In this document: positions 9,756 to 19,942 of the stretch, one piece after another
Position numbering within the stretch: the stretch's first letter is position 1
Layout of the letters: each line of letters starts with the position of its first letter
Assembly: GCA_963751245.1 (NCBI GenBank)
Contig: CAVVTR010000005.1
Coordinates: 124,001-188,000, forward strand
DNA: 64,000 nucleotides
Reading direction: 5' to 3'
DNA from: CAVVTR01 sp963751245
GTDB taxonomy: Bacteria; Acidobacteriota; Thermoanaerobaculia; Thermoanaerobaculales; Thermoanaerobaculaceae
The notes under the pieces: generated by a model
What the model saw: the letters and a program-made list of their open reading frames with translations, nothing else
Databases searched by the model: none
What the model was told of the DNA's origin: nothing
Translations under genes and position numbers: made by a program

Positions 9756-10105
9756 CCTTTGGTGAGGCACTGACCGACCTGCGCGGCTGCCCTGGTGTTC
9801 TCTCGATGGCGATCTCCGACACCGACGGGATCCCCGTGGAGAGCTGGGGCGGCAGCAAGACCGAGATCGAGGAGATGCTCGCGGAGTACTCCACGTTTCT
9901 CCGCGAGGTGGCCTCGGCGAACCGCGAGCTCCAGCTCGGCGGCCTCGACCAGATCGTGATCGCGGCCCAGAAGAGGGTCGTCCTGGTCACGCAGATCACC
10001 GACCTCTACTTCCTCATCGCGATCGTCGAGCGCGGCGGCAACCCGGGCAAGGCGAGGTTCGTCAGTCGCGTGGCGGCGCACCGGCTCCGCCACGAGTTCA
10101 TCTAA
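9752..10105 (+). CDS. Roadblock/LC7 domain protein (MglB-like)
   Basis: A 117-residue single-domain roadblock/LC7 protein. The fold signature is present: SMAISDTDGIPVESWG, then IEEMLAEYSTFLREV, then a beta strand RVVLVTQITDLYFLIAIV. Bacterial members act as regulators or GAP-like partners of small Ras-like GTPases (MglA), which control polarity and type IV pili; no mglA gene is visible in this window. It overlaps the TPR gene by 4 nt and is followed 9 nt later by accB. Linkage to the carboxylase genes may be co-transcription only. Confidence 0.8.
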   Translation: MTFGEALTDLRGCPGVLSMAISDTDGIPVESWGGSKTEIEEMLAEYSTFLREVASANRELQLGGLDQIVIAAQKRVVLVTQITDLYFLIAIVERGGNPGKARFVSRVAAHRLRHEFI

Positions 10106-10114
10106 AGGACCAGC

Positions 10115-10600
<486 letters not shown>

Positions 10601-10606
10601 GCGACG

Positions 10607-11944
10607 ATGATCTCCAAGGTCCTGATCGCCAACCGTGGGGAGATCGCCGTCCGTATCATCGCCGCGTGCCGGGAGGCCGGACTGGCCACCGTCGCGGTGT
10701 TCTCGGAGGCGGACCGGGAGTCACTGCACGTGCGCCTGGCCGACGAGGCCGTCTGCATCGGGCCCGCCTACGCCAACGGCTCGTACCTCAACATCACCGC
10801 GGTCATCGCGGCCGCCGAGATCAGCGGCGCCGACGCCCTGCACCCGGGCTACGGGTTCCTGGCCGAGAACGCCCACTTCGCCGAGGTGGTGAAGGAGTGC
10901 GGCATCGTGTGGATCGGCCCGCCCCCGGAGGCCATCCGCCTCATGGGCGACAAGGCCACCGCCCGCCGCACGGTGGCGGCGCGCGGCGTCCCCATCCTGC
11001 CGGGCTCGCCGGAACCGCTCACCTCCCGTGAGGAGGCGGTCCGCCTCGCGGAGGAGGTGGGTTTCCCGGTCATCCTGAAGGCCTCGGCGGGGGGTGGCGG
11101 CAAGGGCATGCGGGTGGCCCACGACGCCCGGGAGCTGCGTCACGCCTTCGACACCGCGCGGCACGAGGCGGAGCGCGCCTTCGGTGCCGCCGACGTCTAC
11201 CTGGAGAAGTACCTCACCGCACCCCGCCACATCGAGGTGCAGCTCATGGGCGACGCCCACGGCAAGGTGGTGGCGTTCGGTGAGCGCGAGTGCTCCATCC
11301 AGCGCAGGCACCAGAAGCTCATCGAGGAGGCGCCGTCGCCCGTCGTGGACGACGAGCTCCGCTCCCGCATGTGCCAGGCGGCGGTGTCGGCGGCGCAGGC
11401 CGTCGGCTACGTTGGAGCGGGAACCGTCGAGTTCCTCTACGACGCCGGCGAGTTCTACTTCATGGAGATGAACACGCGGATCCAGGTCGAGCACCCGGTC
11501 ACCGAGACGGTGACGGGGACGGACCTGGTCCTCGAGCAGCTCAGCGTGGCCGACGGCCGGCCCCTGTCGGTGCGCCGCCGGCCGCGCATGAGCGGCCACG
11601 CCATCGAGTTCCGGGTCAACGCGGAGGATCCCGAGACGTTCGCCCCCTCCCCGGGACGCATCACCGAGCTGTGCTACCCCGTGGGCCCCGGCGTGCGGCT
11701 GGACACCCACATCTACAAGGGGTACACGGTGCCGCCGTACTACGATTCCCTGCTCGCCAAGCTCATCGTCTTCGGGAGGGACCGGAGCGAGGCCATCACC
11801 CGGGCGCGCCGGGCGCTGAGCATGCTCATCATCGAGGGGATCAAGACCTCGATTCCGCTTCATCTTCGCATCCTGGACGAGAGGGACTTCGTGGAGGGCC
11901 GGCTCTCCACGCAGTTCATGGAGCGCTTCCTGCGGCAGGGCTAG
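10607..11944 (+). CDS. accC: AccC, biotin carboxylase
   Basis: ATP-dependent carboxylation of biotin on AccB, the first half-reaction of acetyl-CoA carboxylase. The 445-residue protein has the family's N-terminus (MISKVLIANRGEIAVRII), the ATP-grasp glycine loop KASAGGGGKGMRV (about 162-174), ECSIQRRHQKLIEEAP, and the catalytic EMNTRIQVEHPVTE region (about residues 286-299). Length matches free-standing AccC rather than pyruvate carboxylase. It follows accB directly and precedes aroK by 7 nt, so the operon probably runs TPR-roadblock-accB-accC-aroK-phosphoesterase. Confidence 0.97.
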   Translation: MISKVLIANRGEIAVRIIAACREAGLATVAVFSEADRESLHVRLADEAVCIGPAYANGSYLNITAVIAAAEISGADALHPGYGFLAENAHFAEVVKECGIVWIGPPPEAIRLMGDKATARRTVAARGVPILPGSPEPLTSREEAVRLAEEVGFPVILKASAGGGGKGMRVAHDARELRHAFDTARHEAERAFGAADVYLEKYLTAPRHIEVQLMGDAHGKVVAFGERECSIQRRHQKLIEEAPSPVVDDELRSRMCQAAVSAAQAVGYVGAGTVEFLYDAGEFYFMEMNTRIQVEHPVTETVTGTDLVLEQLSVADGRPLSVRRRPRMSGHAIEFRVNAEDPETFAPSPGRITELCYPVGPGVRLDTHIYKGYTVPPYYDSLLAKLIVFGRDRSEAITRARRALSMLIIEGIKTSIPLHLRILDERDFVEGRLSTQFMERFLRQG

Positions 11945-11951
11945 GAGGGCC

Positions 11952-12452
11952 ATGCGCGTATTCCTGGTGGGGTTCATGGGCGCCGGCAAGAGCACCATCG
12001 GGCGCCTCCTCGCGCAGCGGCTCGGCACTCCCTTTCTGGACCTGGACGGCCTGGTCGCCGAGGCCTTCGGCCTGCCGGTGCCGGAGATCTTCCGCGTGCA
12101 CGGCGAGGAGGCCTTCCGCGCCGAGGAAAACCGGCGGCTGGCCGCCGCCGAGCGCTGGGGGGACCTGATCATGGCGACGGGAGGAGGGACCTTCGAGAGG
12201 GAGCCCAACCGCGCCGTCATCCGCAGCCTCGGAGTCTCGGTGTTCCTCGACGTGCCGTGGGAGCTCCTGCTCCGGCGGCTGCCAGACAAGCGAGACGACC
12301 GTCCGCTGTTCCGCAGCCCCGAGCAGGCGTGGCAGCTCTTCCAGCGGCGGCTGCCGTTCTACCGCGTGGCGGACCTGAGCGTGCGGCCGTGCGACGACGA
12401 GGACGCGGCCGCGGTGGCGGGGCGCATCGCCTTCCTCCTGGAGCGGCTGTGA
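11952..12452 (+). CDS. aroK: Shikimate kinase
   Basis: Phosphorylates shikimate to shikimate 3-phosphate in aromatic amino acid synthesis. The 166-residue protein has the Walker A loop GFMGAGKST (residues 7-15), the shikimate-binding D-x-D motif (FLDLDGLV), the GGGT motif (MATGGGTF) and a lid-region arginine (DKRDDRPLF). Length is normal. Its stop codon overlaps the GTG start of the phosphoesterase gene (GTGA), so the two are translationally coupled. No other aro gene is nearby. Confidence 0.9.
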   Translation: MRVFLVGFMGAGKSTIGRLLAQRLGTPFLDLDGLVAEAFGLPVPEIFRVHGEEAFRAEENRRLAAAERWGDLIMATGGGTFEREPNRAVIRSLGVSVFLDVPWELLLRRLPDKRDDRPLFRSPEQAWQLFQRRLPFYRVADLSVRPCDDEDAAAVAGRIAFLLERL

Positions 12453-13207
12453 GGTACCTGATCCTCTCCGACGTCCACGCCAATGACGAGGCCCTGCGCG
12501 CCGTGCTCGCCCACGCCGCCCGGAAGCGGCGGGACGCGGTCCTCTTCCTCGGCGACGCCGTGGGGTACGGGGCCGCCCCCAACCAGGTCGTGGAACGCCT
12601 GCGCCGGCTGCGGGTCCCGGTGATGTCGGTGCGGGGCAACCACGACCGGGTGGTCCTCGACCCGGACCAGGGGATCTCCATGTTCAACGACAACGCCCGC
12701 TGGGCCGCGACCTGGACCGCCCGGGCGCTGACCCCCGCCAACCGCCGCGCCCTCGACGCGCTGCCGTCGGGGCCGCGGACCGTCGAGGACGGCCTGGTGA
12801 TCTGCCACGGCACCCCCGCCGACGAGGACGAGTACGTCTTCAGCGAGGCCGAGGCGCGCGCCTCCCTCGCCGCCACGGACGCAAGAGTCGTCCTCTACGG
12901 CCACACGCACGTCCCCTGCATCTTCGAGCTCGGCGGGGACGACCCGCGCTCCCCGCTGATGGGCAGCCTGCTGCGCGGCTCGCGGGTGTCGGTGGACCTG
13001 GATCCGGACCGGCGCTACCTGCTCAACCCGGGCTCGGTGGGCCAGCCGAGGGACCGCGATCCGCGGGCCTCCTACGCCGTCTACGACTCCTCCCGCCGCC
13101 GCTTCATCCTCTACCGGGTCGAGTACGATGTGGATGCCGCTCGGCGCCGCATCCTGGCCGCGGGGCTTCCGGGGGTCCTGGGCGACCGGCTCCGCTTCGG
13201 CGCCTGA
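12449..13207 (+). CDS. Metallophosphoesterase, YfcE/MJ0936-like
   Basis: A 252-residue calcineurin-like phosphoesterase. All metal-site motifs are present in order: LSDVHAN (D-x-H), LFLGDAVGYG (GD), SVRGNHD (GNHD), VICHGTP (H) and LYGHTHVP (GHTH). The GTG start at 12449 overlaps the aroK stop. Family members are phosphodiesterases or protein phosphatases with broad in vitro specificity; the physiological substrate cannot be read from the sequence. It ends at the family-typical NPGSVGQPRD region plus a ~55-residue tail. Confidence 0.88.
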   Translation: MRYLILSDVHANDEALRAVLAHAARKRRDAVLFLGDAVGYGAAPNQVVERLRRLRVPVMSVRGNHDRVVLDPDQGISMFNDNARWAATWTARALTPANRRALDALPSGPRTVEDGLVICHGTPADEDEYVFSEAEARASLAATDARVVLYGHTHVPCIFELGGDDPRSPLMGSLLRGSRVSVDLDPDRRYLLNPGSVGQPRDRDPRASYAVYDSSRRRFILYRVEYDVDAARRRILAAGLPGVLGDRLRFGA

Positions 13208-13225
13208 GCGGGAAGGGGGCCGACC

Positions 13226-13396
13226 ATGACCGAGCCGCGCGACGACCGTCACTGCTTCAGGTGCGGCCGCGACCTGGGCCCGCAGTTCGAGTGGAGGAAG
13301 ATGGTGACGGAGTCGGGGCCGATCTGTTTCGCCTGCTACAACGAGGCCCAGGCGCAGACCCGGGGCGGGTCGCGGGACGGGGGGAAGCGCCCGTGA
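13226..13396 (+). CDS. Small zinc-ribbon protein, 56 residues
   Basis: A short ORF with a good ribosome site (GGAAGGGGG about 9 nt upstream). It has two CxxC pairs: CFRC at residues 10-13 and CFAC about residues 34-37, separated by a hydrophobic/charged stretch containing EFEWRKMV-like residues (QFEWRKMV). The pairs suggest one zinc ribbon. The C-terminus is basic. It overlaps the start of the next gene (GTGA), so it is likely translated in the same operon. No function is assigned; short zinc-ribbon proteins of this form often bind nucleic acids or act as adaptors. Confidence 0.65.
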   Translation: MTEPRDDRHCFRCGRDLGPQFEWRKMVTESGPICFACYNEAQAQTRGGSRDGGKRP

Positions 13397-15840
13397 GGGC
13401 CCTCTGCGTGGCGCTTCTGGCCGCCGCCGTCCTCCCCGGTGCCGGCCCCGCCGCGGCCGCGGCCCCGGACCTGTCGGCGCGCGCCGCGGTCATGGCCCTG
13501 GCCGACGCGCGGCGGTTCGACCGGGCGGAGATGACCAGGCTCTCCGGCAGCGCGGACGTCCACGTCCGACGGGACGTGGCGCGGCTGGCCGGCGAGCTGG
13601 CCAACCCCCGCGCCGTGCCGCTGATGCAGCGCCTGGCTACCGACCGCGCCCCCGCCGTGCGGGCCGCATGCGCCGCGGCGGCGGGCCGACTCGCCGCGAC
13701 CCTCCCGCCCAGGGCCGACGCTGCGCCGCTGGGGGCGATCGTGCGCACGATGCTGGACGACGAGGACGCCGGCGTTCGCGCCGCCGCCGCCTGGGCGGCG
13801 GGAGCCGGCGGGTTTCCGGGCGCCGCGGAGTGGCTGGCCGGCAGGCTCGGGACCGAGGGTGTCCCGGCGGTCCGCGCCGCCATCCTGGACGAGCTGTGGC
13901 GGGTCAACGGCGCCGACGTCGTGACCCTGGGTGAGCGCGGCCTGGGCGCCGTGGAGCCCGAGGTGCGGCGGGCCGCCGCGCGGAGCCTCGCGCGCAGCGC
14001 GAACCCCGACGCCGCGGGTCCCCTCGGCACCGCCGCGCAGGACGACGACCCGCTCGTGCGCGCTGCCGTGCTCGAGGGTGGGCGGCGCCTCGGTGACGGG
14101 GCCCTCTGGCAGCAGATCACGGCCGGCGTGGCCGACAGCGACGCCCGGGTGAGGATCGCGGCGCTGACCGGACTGGCCGCCGAGGTCGCCCCCGGCGAAG
14201 GCCGGGTCCTCTCCGCTGCGGTCACGGCGCGCGTGGCCGCCATCGTCGTCACCGGCGACCCCGCACGCGCCCAGGAGCGCGTGGCCGCCATCGGTGCCGC
14301 TGGCGCCGCCGGGTGCTGCGCCCGGGAGCTGACCGCCGTGGTCTCCGGCCACGACGGTTGGGCGGCGGGCGCCGCCCTGACGGCCCTGGCGAGGCAGCGC
14401 GCGCCGGGCGCGGCGAAGCTGGTGGGCGAGTGGCTGGACGCGGCCGACGCACGGCGCCGCGTCGCCGGTGTCGGGGCGGCCCGCAGTCTGGCCGACGCCG
14501 CGCAGCGGATCGCCCCCCGGCTGGCGGACGAAAGCGCCGCCGTTCGCCTCGCCGCCGTGGAGGCGGCGGCGGCCGTTGGCGGGGCGGATCTCGTGGCCGC
14601 CCTGGACGGCAGGCTGGGGGACGGCGACCCCGCCGTGCGGGCCGCCGCCGTGGACGCTCTCGTGAAGCTCGGCGCTGCGCCGGACACCGCAACGCTCCTC
14701 GGGCTCCTCGGCCGCGAGCAGGGCCGGACCGTTCCCGACGCGGCCGTGTCCCTCGTGGGCGCCCTGGCGCGGGGAAAGACGCTGGCTCCTGAGGTTCGCT
14801 CGGCCCTCGAAACCCTGGCCGCCTCGCCGGACCCGGTCGTCGCCCGGGCGGCATGGCAGGCGCTGCGGGCCCACGGGGACGCCCTGGCGCTCCCCGCCGT
14901 CGCGACCGGCGAGAAGCCGTCGTTCTACCGCACCGTCGCCGCGTGGGCACAGGAGCCGCGCTGGCTGGAGATCGTCACCGTGAGAGGGACGCTGCAGGTG
15001 GCGCTGGACACCGACGACGCGCCGCTGACCGCCTGGCGCCTCGCGAAGCTCGCCGACGAGCACTACTTCGACACGCTCACCTTCCATCGGGTCGTCCCCG
15101 ACTTCGTCGTGCAGGGAGGCGATCCGCGCGGGGACGGCTGGGGCGGGCCGCCCTTCGTCCTGCGTGACGAGCTCTCCCTCGAGCCCTACGCCGCGGGCGC
15201 CGTGGGGCTCGCCCTGGCGGGACCGGACACCGGCGGGTCGCAGCTGTTCGTGACGCTCACGCCGCAGCCCCACCTCGACGGCCGCTATCCCTACCTGGGC
15301 CGGGTCACGGCAGGCCTCGACGTGGCCGGGCGGATCCAGGTGGGCGACCGCATCCTCGCCGTCCACGCGGGGAGCGGGCCGCGGCCGGTGTTCTACCCCG
15401 TGTGGTACGGGCGGCTGGACCCGGGCCGGCTCGACGCCGAGATTCCGGGCTGGGAGGCCGAGCGGCTGGCGTACCAGCCCCGCGAGAGCCTCCTGGCGCT
15501 CCTGGGATCGGCGCGGCTGCGCTACGGCATCGTCGCGGTCATGGGGACGTGGTGCTCGGACTCGCGGGAGCAGATCCCGCGCCTGCTGGCCGTGCTCGAC
15601 GCCCTCGGGCGCGGCTCGCCGTTCGAGTCGGTCACCCTCGTCGGCGTGGACCGCAGCAAGGCCGTGGATCCCAGGCTCTTCCCCTACGGGCCGGTGGACC
15701 GGGTCCCGACCATCGTGATCACGGTGGAGGGCAGCGAGATCGGGCGCATCGTCGAAACCCCCACCAGCGGCAGCATCGAGGAGGACGTCGCCCGCATCCT
15801 CGCGTCCGTCGAGGGCTTCGCCGTCCCTCCCACCCCCTGA
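13393..15840 (+). CDS. HEAT-repeat / cyclophilin / thioredoxin-like fusion protein, secreted
   Basis: An 815-residue exported protein with an unusual domain order. A signal peptide (VRALCVALLAAAVLPGAGPA) is followed by some 480 residues of HEAT/PBS-lyase-like repeats rich in AAVRAAAVDAL-type units. A cyclophilin peptidyl-prolyl isomerase domain covers about residues 525-660, with FHRVVPDFVVQGGDP and GSQLFVTLTP; the active-site Arg and Phe are kept. A thioredoxin-like domain follows about residue 700, with GTWCSDS: the first redox Cys is present and the second position is Ser. GTG 13393 overlaps the zinc-ribbon gene. It may be a periplasmic folding factor that holds clients on the HEAT solenoid (inference). 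Confidence 0.85.
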   Translation: MRALCVALLAAAVLPGAGPAAAAAPDLSARAAVMALADARRFDRAEMTRLSGSADVHVRRDVARLAGELANPRAVPLMQRLATDRAPAVRAACAAAAGRLAATLPPRADAAPLGAIVRTMLDDEDAGVRAAAAWAAGAGGFPGAAEWLAGRLGTEGVPAVRAAILDELWRVNGADVVTLGERGLGAVEPEVRRAAARSLARSANPDAAGPLGTAAQDDDPLVRAAVLEGGRRLGDGALWQQITAGVADSDARVRIAALTGLAAEVAPGEGRVLSAAVTARVAAIVVTGDPARAQERVAAIGAAGAAGCCARELTAVVSGHDGWAAGAALTALARQRAPGAAKLVGEWLDAADARRRVAGVGAARSLADAAQRIAPRLADESAAVRLAAVEAAAAVGGADLVAALDGRLGDGDPAVRAAAVDALVKLGAAPDTATLLGLLGREQGRTVPDAAVSLVGALARGKTLAPEVRSALETLAASPDPVVARAAWQALRAHGDALALPAVATGEKPSFYRTVAAWAQEPRWLEIVTVRGTLQVALDTDDAPLTAWRLAKLADEHYFDTLTFHRVVPDFVVQGGDPRGDGWGGPPFVLRDELSLEPYAAGAVGLALAGPDTGGSQLFVTLTPQPHLDGRYPYLGRVTAGLDVAGRIQVGDRILAVHAGSGPRPVFYPVWYGRLDPGRLDAEIPGWEAERLAYQPRESLLALLGSARLRYGIVAVMGTWCSDSREQIPRLLAVLDALGRGSPFESVTLVGVDRSKAVDPRLFPYGPVDRVPTIVITVEGSEIGRIVETPTSGSIEEDVARILASVEGFAVPPTP

Positions 15841-15935
15841 GCCTTTCGGGGCGCCCCCTTGGGACGGCGCTCCGGGAGTGGGGCGCGGGTGGTGCCTTCG
15901 CCCGCCGTGAAGGCGCGGGCGGACCCCGGAGGCGC

Positions 15936-17219
15936 TCAGCCGAACTGCTCGGCCTCGGTGGAGCCCTCCAGCGCGATGGTCGAGGTCTGTCCCCGGGTGA
16001 TGGCCATCTGCACGAGGTCGAAGTACCCGGTCCCCACCTCCTGCTGGTGCCGGATCGCGGTGTAGCCCTCGTCGGCCGCGGCGAACTCCGCCTCCTGGAG
16101 CTCCACGTAGGCGCTCATCCCCGACCGGGCGTAGGCGCGGGCGAGGGCGTAGGTGTGGTAGTTGAGCAGGTGCCAGCCGGCGAGGGTGACGAACTGGAAC
16201 GCGTACCCCATGGCGCCGAGCTCCCGCTGGAAGGTGGCGATCTCGCCGTCGGGGAGGTTTCGTTTCCAGTTGAAGGAGGGGGAGCAGTTGTAGGCGAGGA
16301 GCTTGCCCGGGAAGCGCTCGTGGATGGCCTCGGCGAAGGCGCGCGCCTCGGCGAGGTCCGGGCGGGAGCTCTCGAACCAGAGGAGGTCCGCGTAGGGGGC
16401 GTAGGCGAGGCCGCGGATGATCTCGCCCCTGACGTCGCCGCGGAGCACGAAGTACCCCTCCGGCGTGCGCTCGCCGGTGAGGAACTCCCGGTCCGCCGGA
16501 TCGATGTCGGAGGTCAGCCCCCGGGCCGACAGCGCGTCGGTGCGCGCGATCAGCACGGTGGGGACGTCGAGGACGTCGCTGGCCAGGCGCGCCGCCCGCA
16601 GCGTGTTGACGAACTGCGCGGTGGGCACGAGGACCTTGCCCCCCAGATGGCCGCACTTCTTGGCGGCGGCCAGCTGGTCCTCGAAGTGGACGCCCGCGGC
16701 GCCCGCATCGATCATCGCCTTCATCAGCTCGAAGGCGTGCACCGAGCCGCCGAAGCCGGCCTCCGCGTCGGCCACGAGGGGCACCATCCAGTCGTGCAGG
16801 CGCCGGTGGTGTTCGGCCCACTCGATCTGGTCCGCGCGCAAGAGCGCGTTGTTGATGCGCCGGACGAGGGCCGGCACGCTGTTGCGCGGGTAGAGGGACT
16901 GGTCCGGATAGGTCTCGTAGGCGAGGTTGGCGTCCCCGGCCACCTGCCAGCCGCTCACGTAGATGGCCTTGAGCCCCGCCTTGACCATCTGCGTGGCCTG
17001 CGCGCCCGTGAGCGCGCCGAAGGTGTGGATGTAGCCGCCGCCTTGCAGCGCCTCCCACAGCACCGCCGCTCCGTGGCGGGCGACGGGGAAGTCGAAGCGC
17101 AGCGAGCCCCGCAGCGCCACCACGTCCTCCGCCGTGAAATCGCGGCGCACCCCCTGCCAGCGGGGCTCCTCCCGCCAGCGCCGCTCCAGCTCGGCGACCT
17201 CCCGGTCGAACGTCTCCAT
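15936..17219 (-). CDS. aceA: Isocitrate lyase
   Basis: Cleaves isocitrate to succinate and glyoxylate, the first step of the glyoxylate shunt. The 427-residue protein is intact and close to E. coli AceA in length. The catalytic signature KKCGHLGGKVLVPT is present with Cys189, as are SGWQVAGDAN, ADAEAGFGG (metal/substrate aspartates) and YNCSPSFNWK. It starts 2 nt downstream of the malate synthase stop, so the two form an aceBA operon. It ends 95 nt from the convergent HEAT-cyclophilin gene. A GC-only inverted repeat at 15899-15921 may help termination. Confidence 0.95.
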   Translation of the reverse strand: METFDREVAELERRWREEPRWQGVRRDFTAEDVVALRGSLRFDFPVARHGAAVLWEALQGGGYIHTFGALTGAQATQMVKAGLKAIYVSGWQVAGDANLAYETYPDQSLYPRNSVPALVRRINNALLRADQIEWAEHHRRLHDWMVPLVADAEAGFGGSVHAFELMKAMIDAGAAGVHFEDQLAAAKKCGHLGGKVLVPTAQFVNTLRAARLASDVLDVPTVLIARTDALSARGLTSDIDPADREFLTGERTPEGYFVLRGDVRGEIIRGLAYAPYADLLWFESSRPDLAEARAFAEAIHERFPGKLLAYNCSPSFNWKRNLPDGEIATFQRELGAMGYAFQFVTLAGWHLLNYHTYALARAYARSGMSAYVELQEAEFAAADEGYTAIRHQQEVGTGYFDLVQMAITRGQTSTIALEGSTEAEQFG

Positions 17220-17221
17220 GA

Positions 17222-18810
<1,589 letters not shown>

Positions 18811-18898
18811 CGTGTCCTCCCGTCCTCGGCCGGACGCCGTCGGCATCCGGCGCCGGTCTGCGCTCGTGCCGTGCACAACACCGTGGACGTGGTCTCAA

Positions 18899-18927
18899 TT
18901 CCGAAGCCGTCGGCGGGCTGCTACCAT
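18899..18927 (+). promoter_or_regulatory. Possible promoter of the glyoxylate reductase gene
   Basis: A TACCAT box (18922-18927) in a TGCTACCAT context has a weak -35 (TTCCGA, 18899-18904) at 17-nt spacing. Transcription would begin about 18934, upstream of the chosen GTG start. The region is divergent from aceB, so the two units may share control. Confidence 0.35.
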
Positions 18928-18970
18928 GACGCGGGGCCCTGCCGCGCGCGGCGGGGCCGGGAGGCCGGAC

Positions 18971-19942
18971 GTGGCCGAGATCGCCGTCACCTACCCGCTG
19001 CCCGGTCACGGGCTCGAGCGCCTCGCGGAACGCCACACGGTGCGTGTCCACCGGGACGCTGGCCGCCTCTCCGGGGCCGCCCTCGCGGCCTTCACCGGCG
19101 GCGCCGACGCCCTCGTTCCCCTCATCAACGACGGCGTCGACGCCGGGGTGTTCGCGTCGTGCCCGGCGCTCAAGGTGGTCGCCAACGTCGGTGTGGGGAC
19201 CGACAACATCGACCTCGAGGCGGCCCGCGCCGCGGGGGTCTGGGTCACCAACACCCCGGACGTGCTCACCGACGCCACGGCGGACCTCACGTGGGCGCTC
19301 ATCCTGGCGGTGACCCGGAGGGTCGTGGAGGGGGACGCGCTGCTCCGCGCCGGCGGCTTTACGGGCTGGCGCCTGGACTTCATGCTCGGCGCCGGCCTCC
19401 AGGCCCGCACCCTGGGCATCGTGGGCATGGGCCGCATCGGCCGGGCGGTGGCCCGGCGCGCGCATGGCTTCGGGGTGAAGGTGCGGTACACGTCGCGCGG
19501 CCGCGACCCCCTGGCGCCCGCCGGCGCCGAGTGGGTGGCGACGCTGGACGACCTCCTGCCCGCCGTGGACGTGCTCTCCCTGCACTGCCCCCTGACGCCG
19601 CAGACCCGCGGCCTGATCTCCGCGGATCGGCTCGCGAAGCTGCCCCGGGGCGCCTTCCTGGTCAACACGAGCCGCGGGGAGGTGGTGGACGAGGGAGCGC
19701 TGGTGGAGGCCCTGGAGGCTGGTCACCTGGCCGGCGCGGGGCTGGATGTCTTCGAGCACGAGCCCGTGGTCCACCCGGGGCTGGTGGAGCGGTCCGACGT
19801 GGTGCTGCTGCCCCACCTCGGCTCGGCCACCCGGGAGACCCGCACTGCCATGGCGGACCTCGCGGTGGACAACGCCCTGGCGGTCCTGGCGGAGCGCACC
19901 CCGCCGACCCCGGTGGTCACGCCGGCGGCGCAGCGAGGGTGA
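18971..19942 (+). CDS. D-2-hydroxyacid dehydrogenase, glyoxylate/hydroxypyruvate reductase-like
   Basis: A 323-residue NAD(P)-dependent 2-hydroxyacid dehydrogenase. Motifs: ANVGVGTDNID, Rossmann loop GIVGMGRIGRAVA followed by TSRGR (Ser/Arg after beta2, suggesting NADPH preference), VLSLHCPLTPQTRGLI, NTSRGEVVDE with the catalytic Arg, and LLPHLGSAT with the catalytic His. GyaR/GhrB-type enzymes reduce glyoxylate to glycolate and hydroxypyruvate to glycerate. Divergent placement next to the glyoxylate-shunt operon supports a glyoxylate role. GTG 18971 is chosen for its GGGAGG ribosome site; an ATG at 18926 overlaps the -10 box. It overlaps the convergent CorC-like gene by 26 bp. Confidence 0.88.
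   Translation: MAEIAVTYPLPGHGLERLAERHTVRVHRDAGRLSGAALAAFTGGADALVPLINDGVDAGVFASCPALKVVANVGVGTDNIDLEAARAAGVWVTNTPDVLTDATADLTWALILAVTRRVVEGDALLRAGGFTGWRLDFMLGAGLQARTLGIVGMGRIGRAVARRAHGFGVKVRYTSRGRDPLAPAGAEWVATLDDLLPAVDVLSLHCPLTPQTRGLISADRLAKLPRGAFLVNTSRGEVVDEGALVEALEAGHLAGAGLDVFEHEPVVHPGLVERSDVVLLPHLGSATRETRTAMADLAVDNALAVLAERTPPTPVVTPAAQRG

Noticed and set aside
15899..15921. GC inverted repeat after aceA as an intrinsic terminator
   Set aside because: The stem is short with a GC-only surround and no T-run; only a weak possibility.
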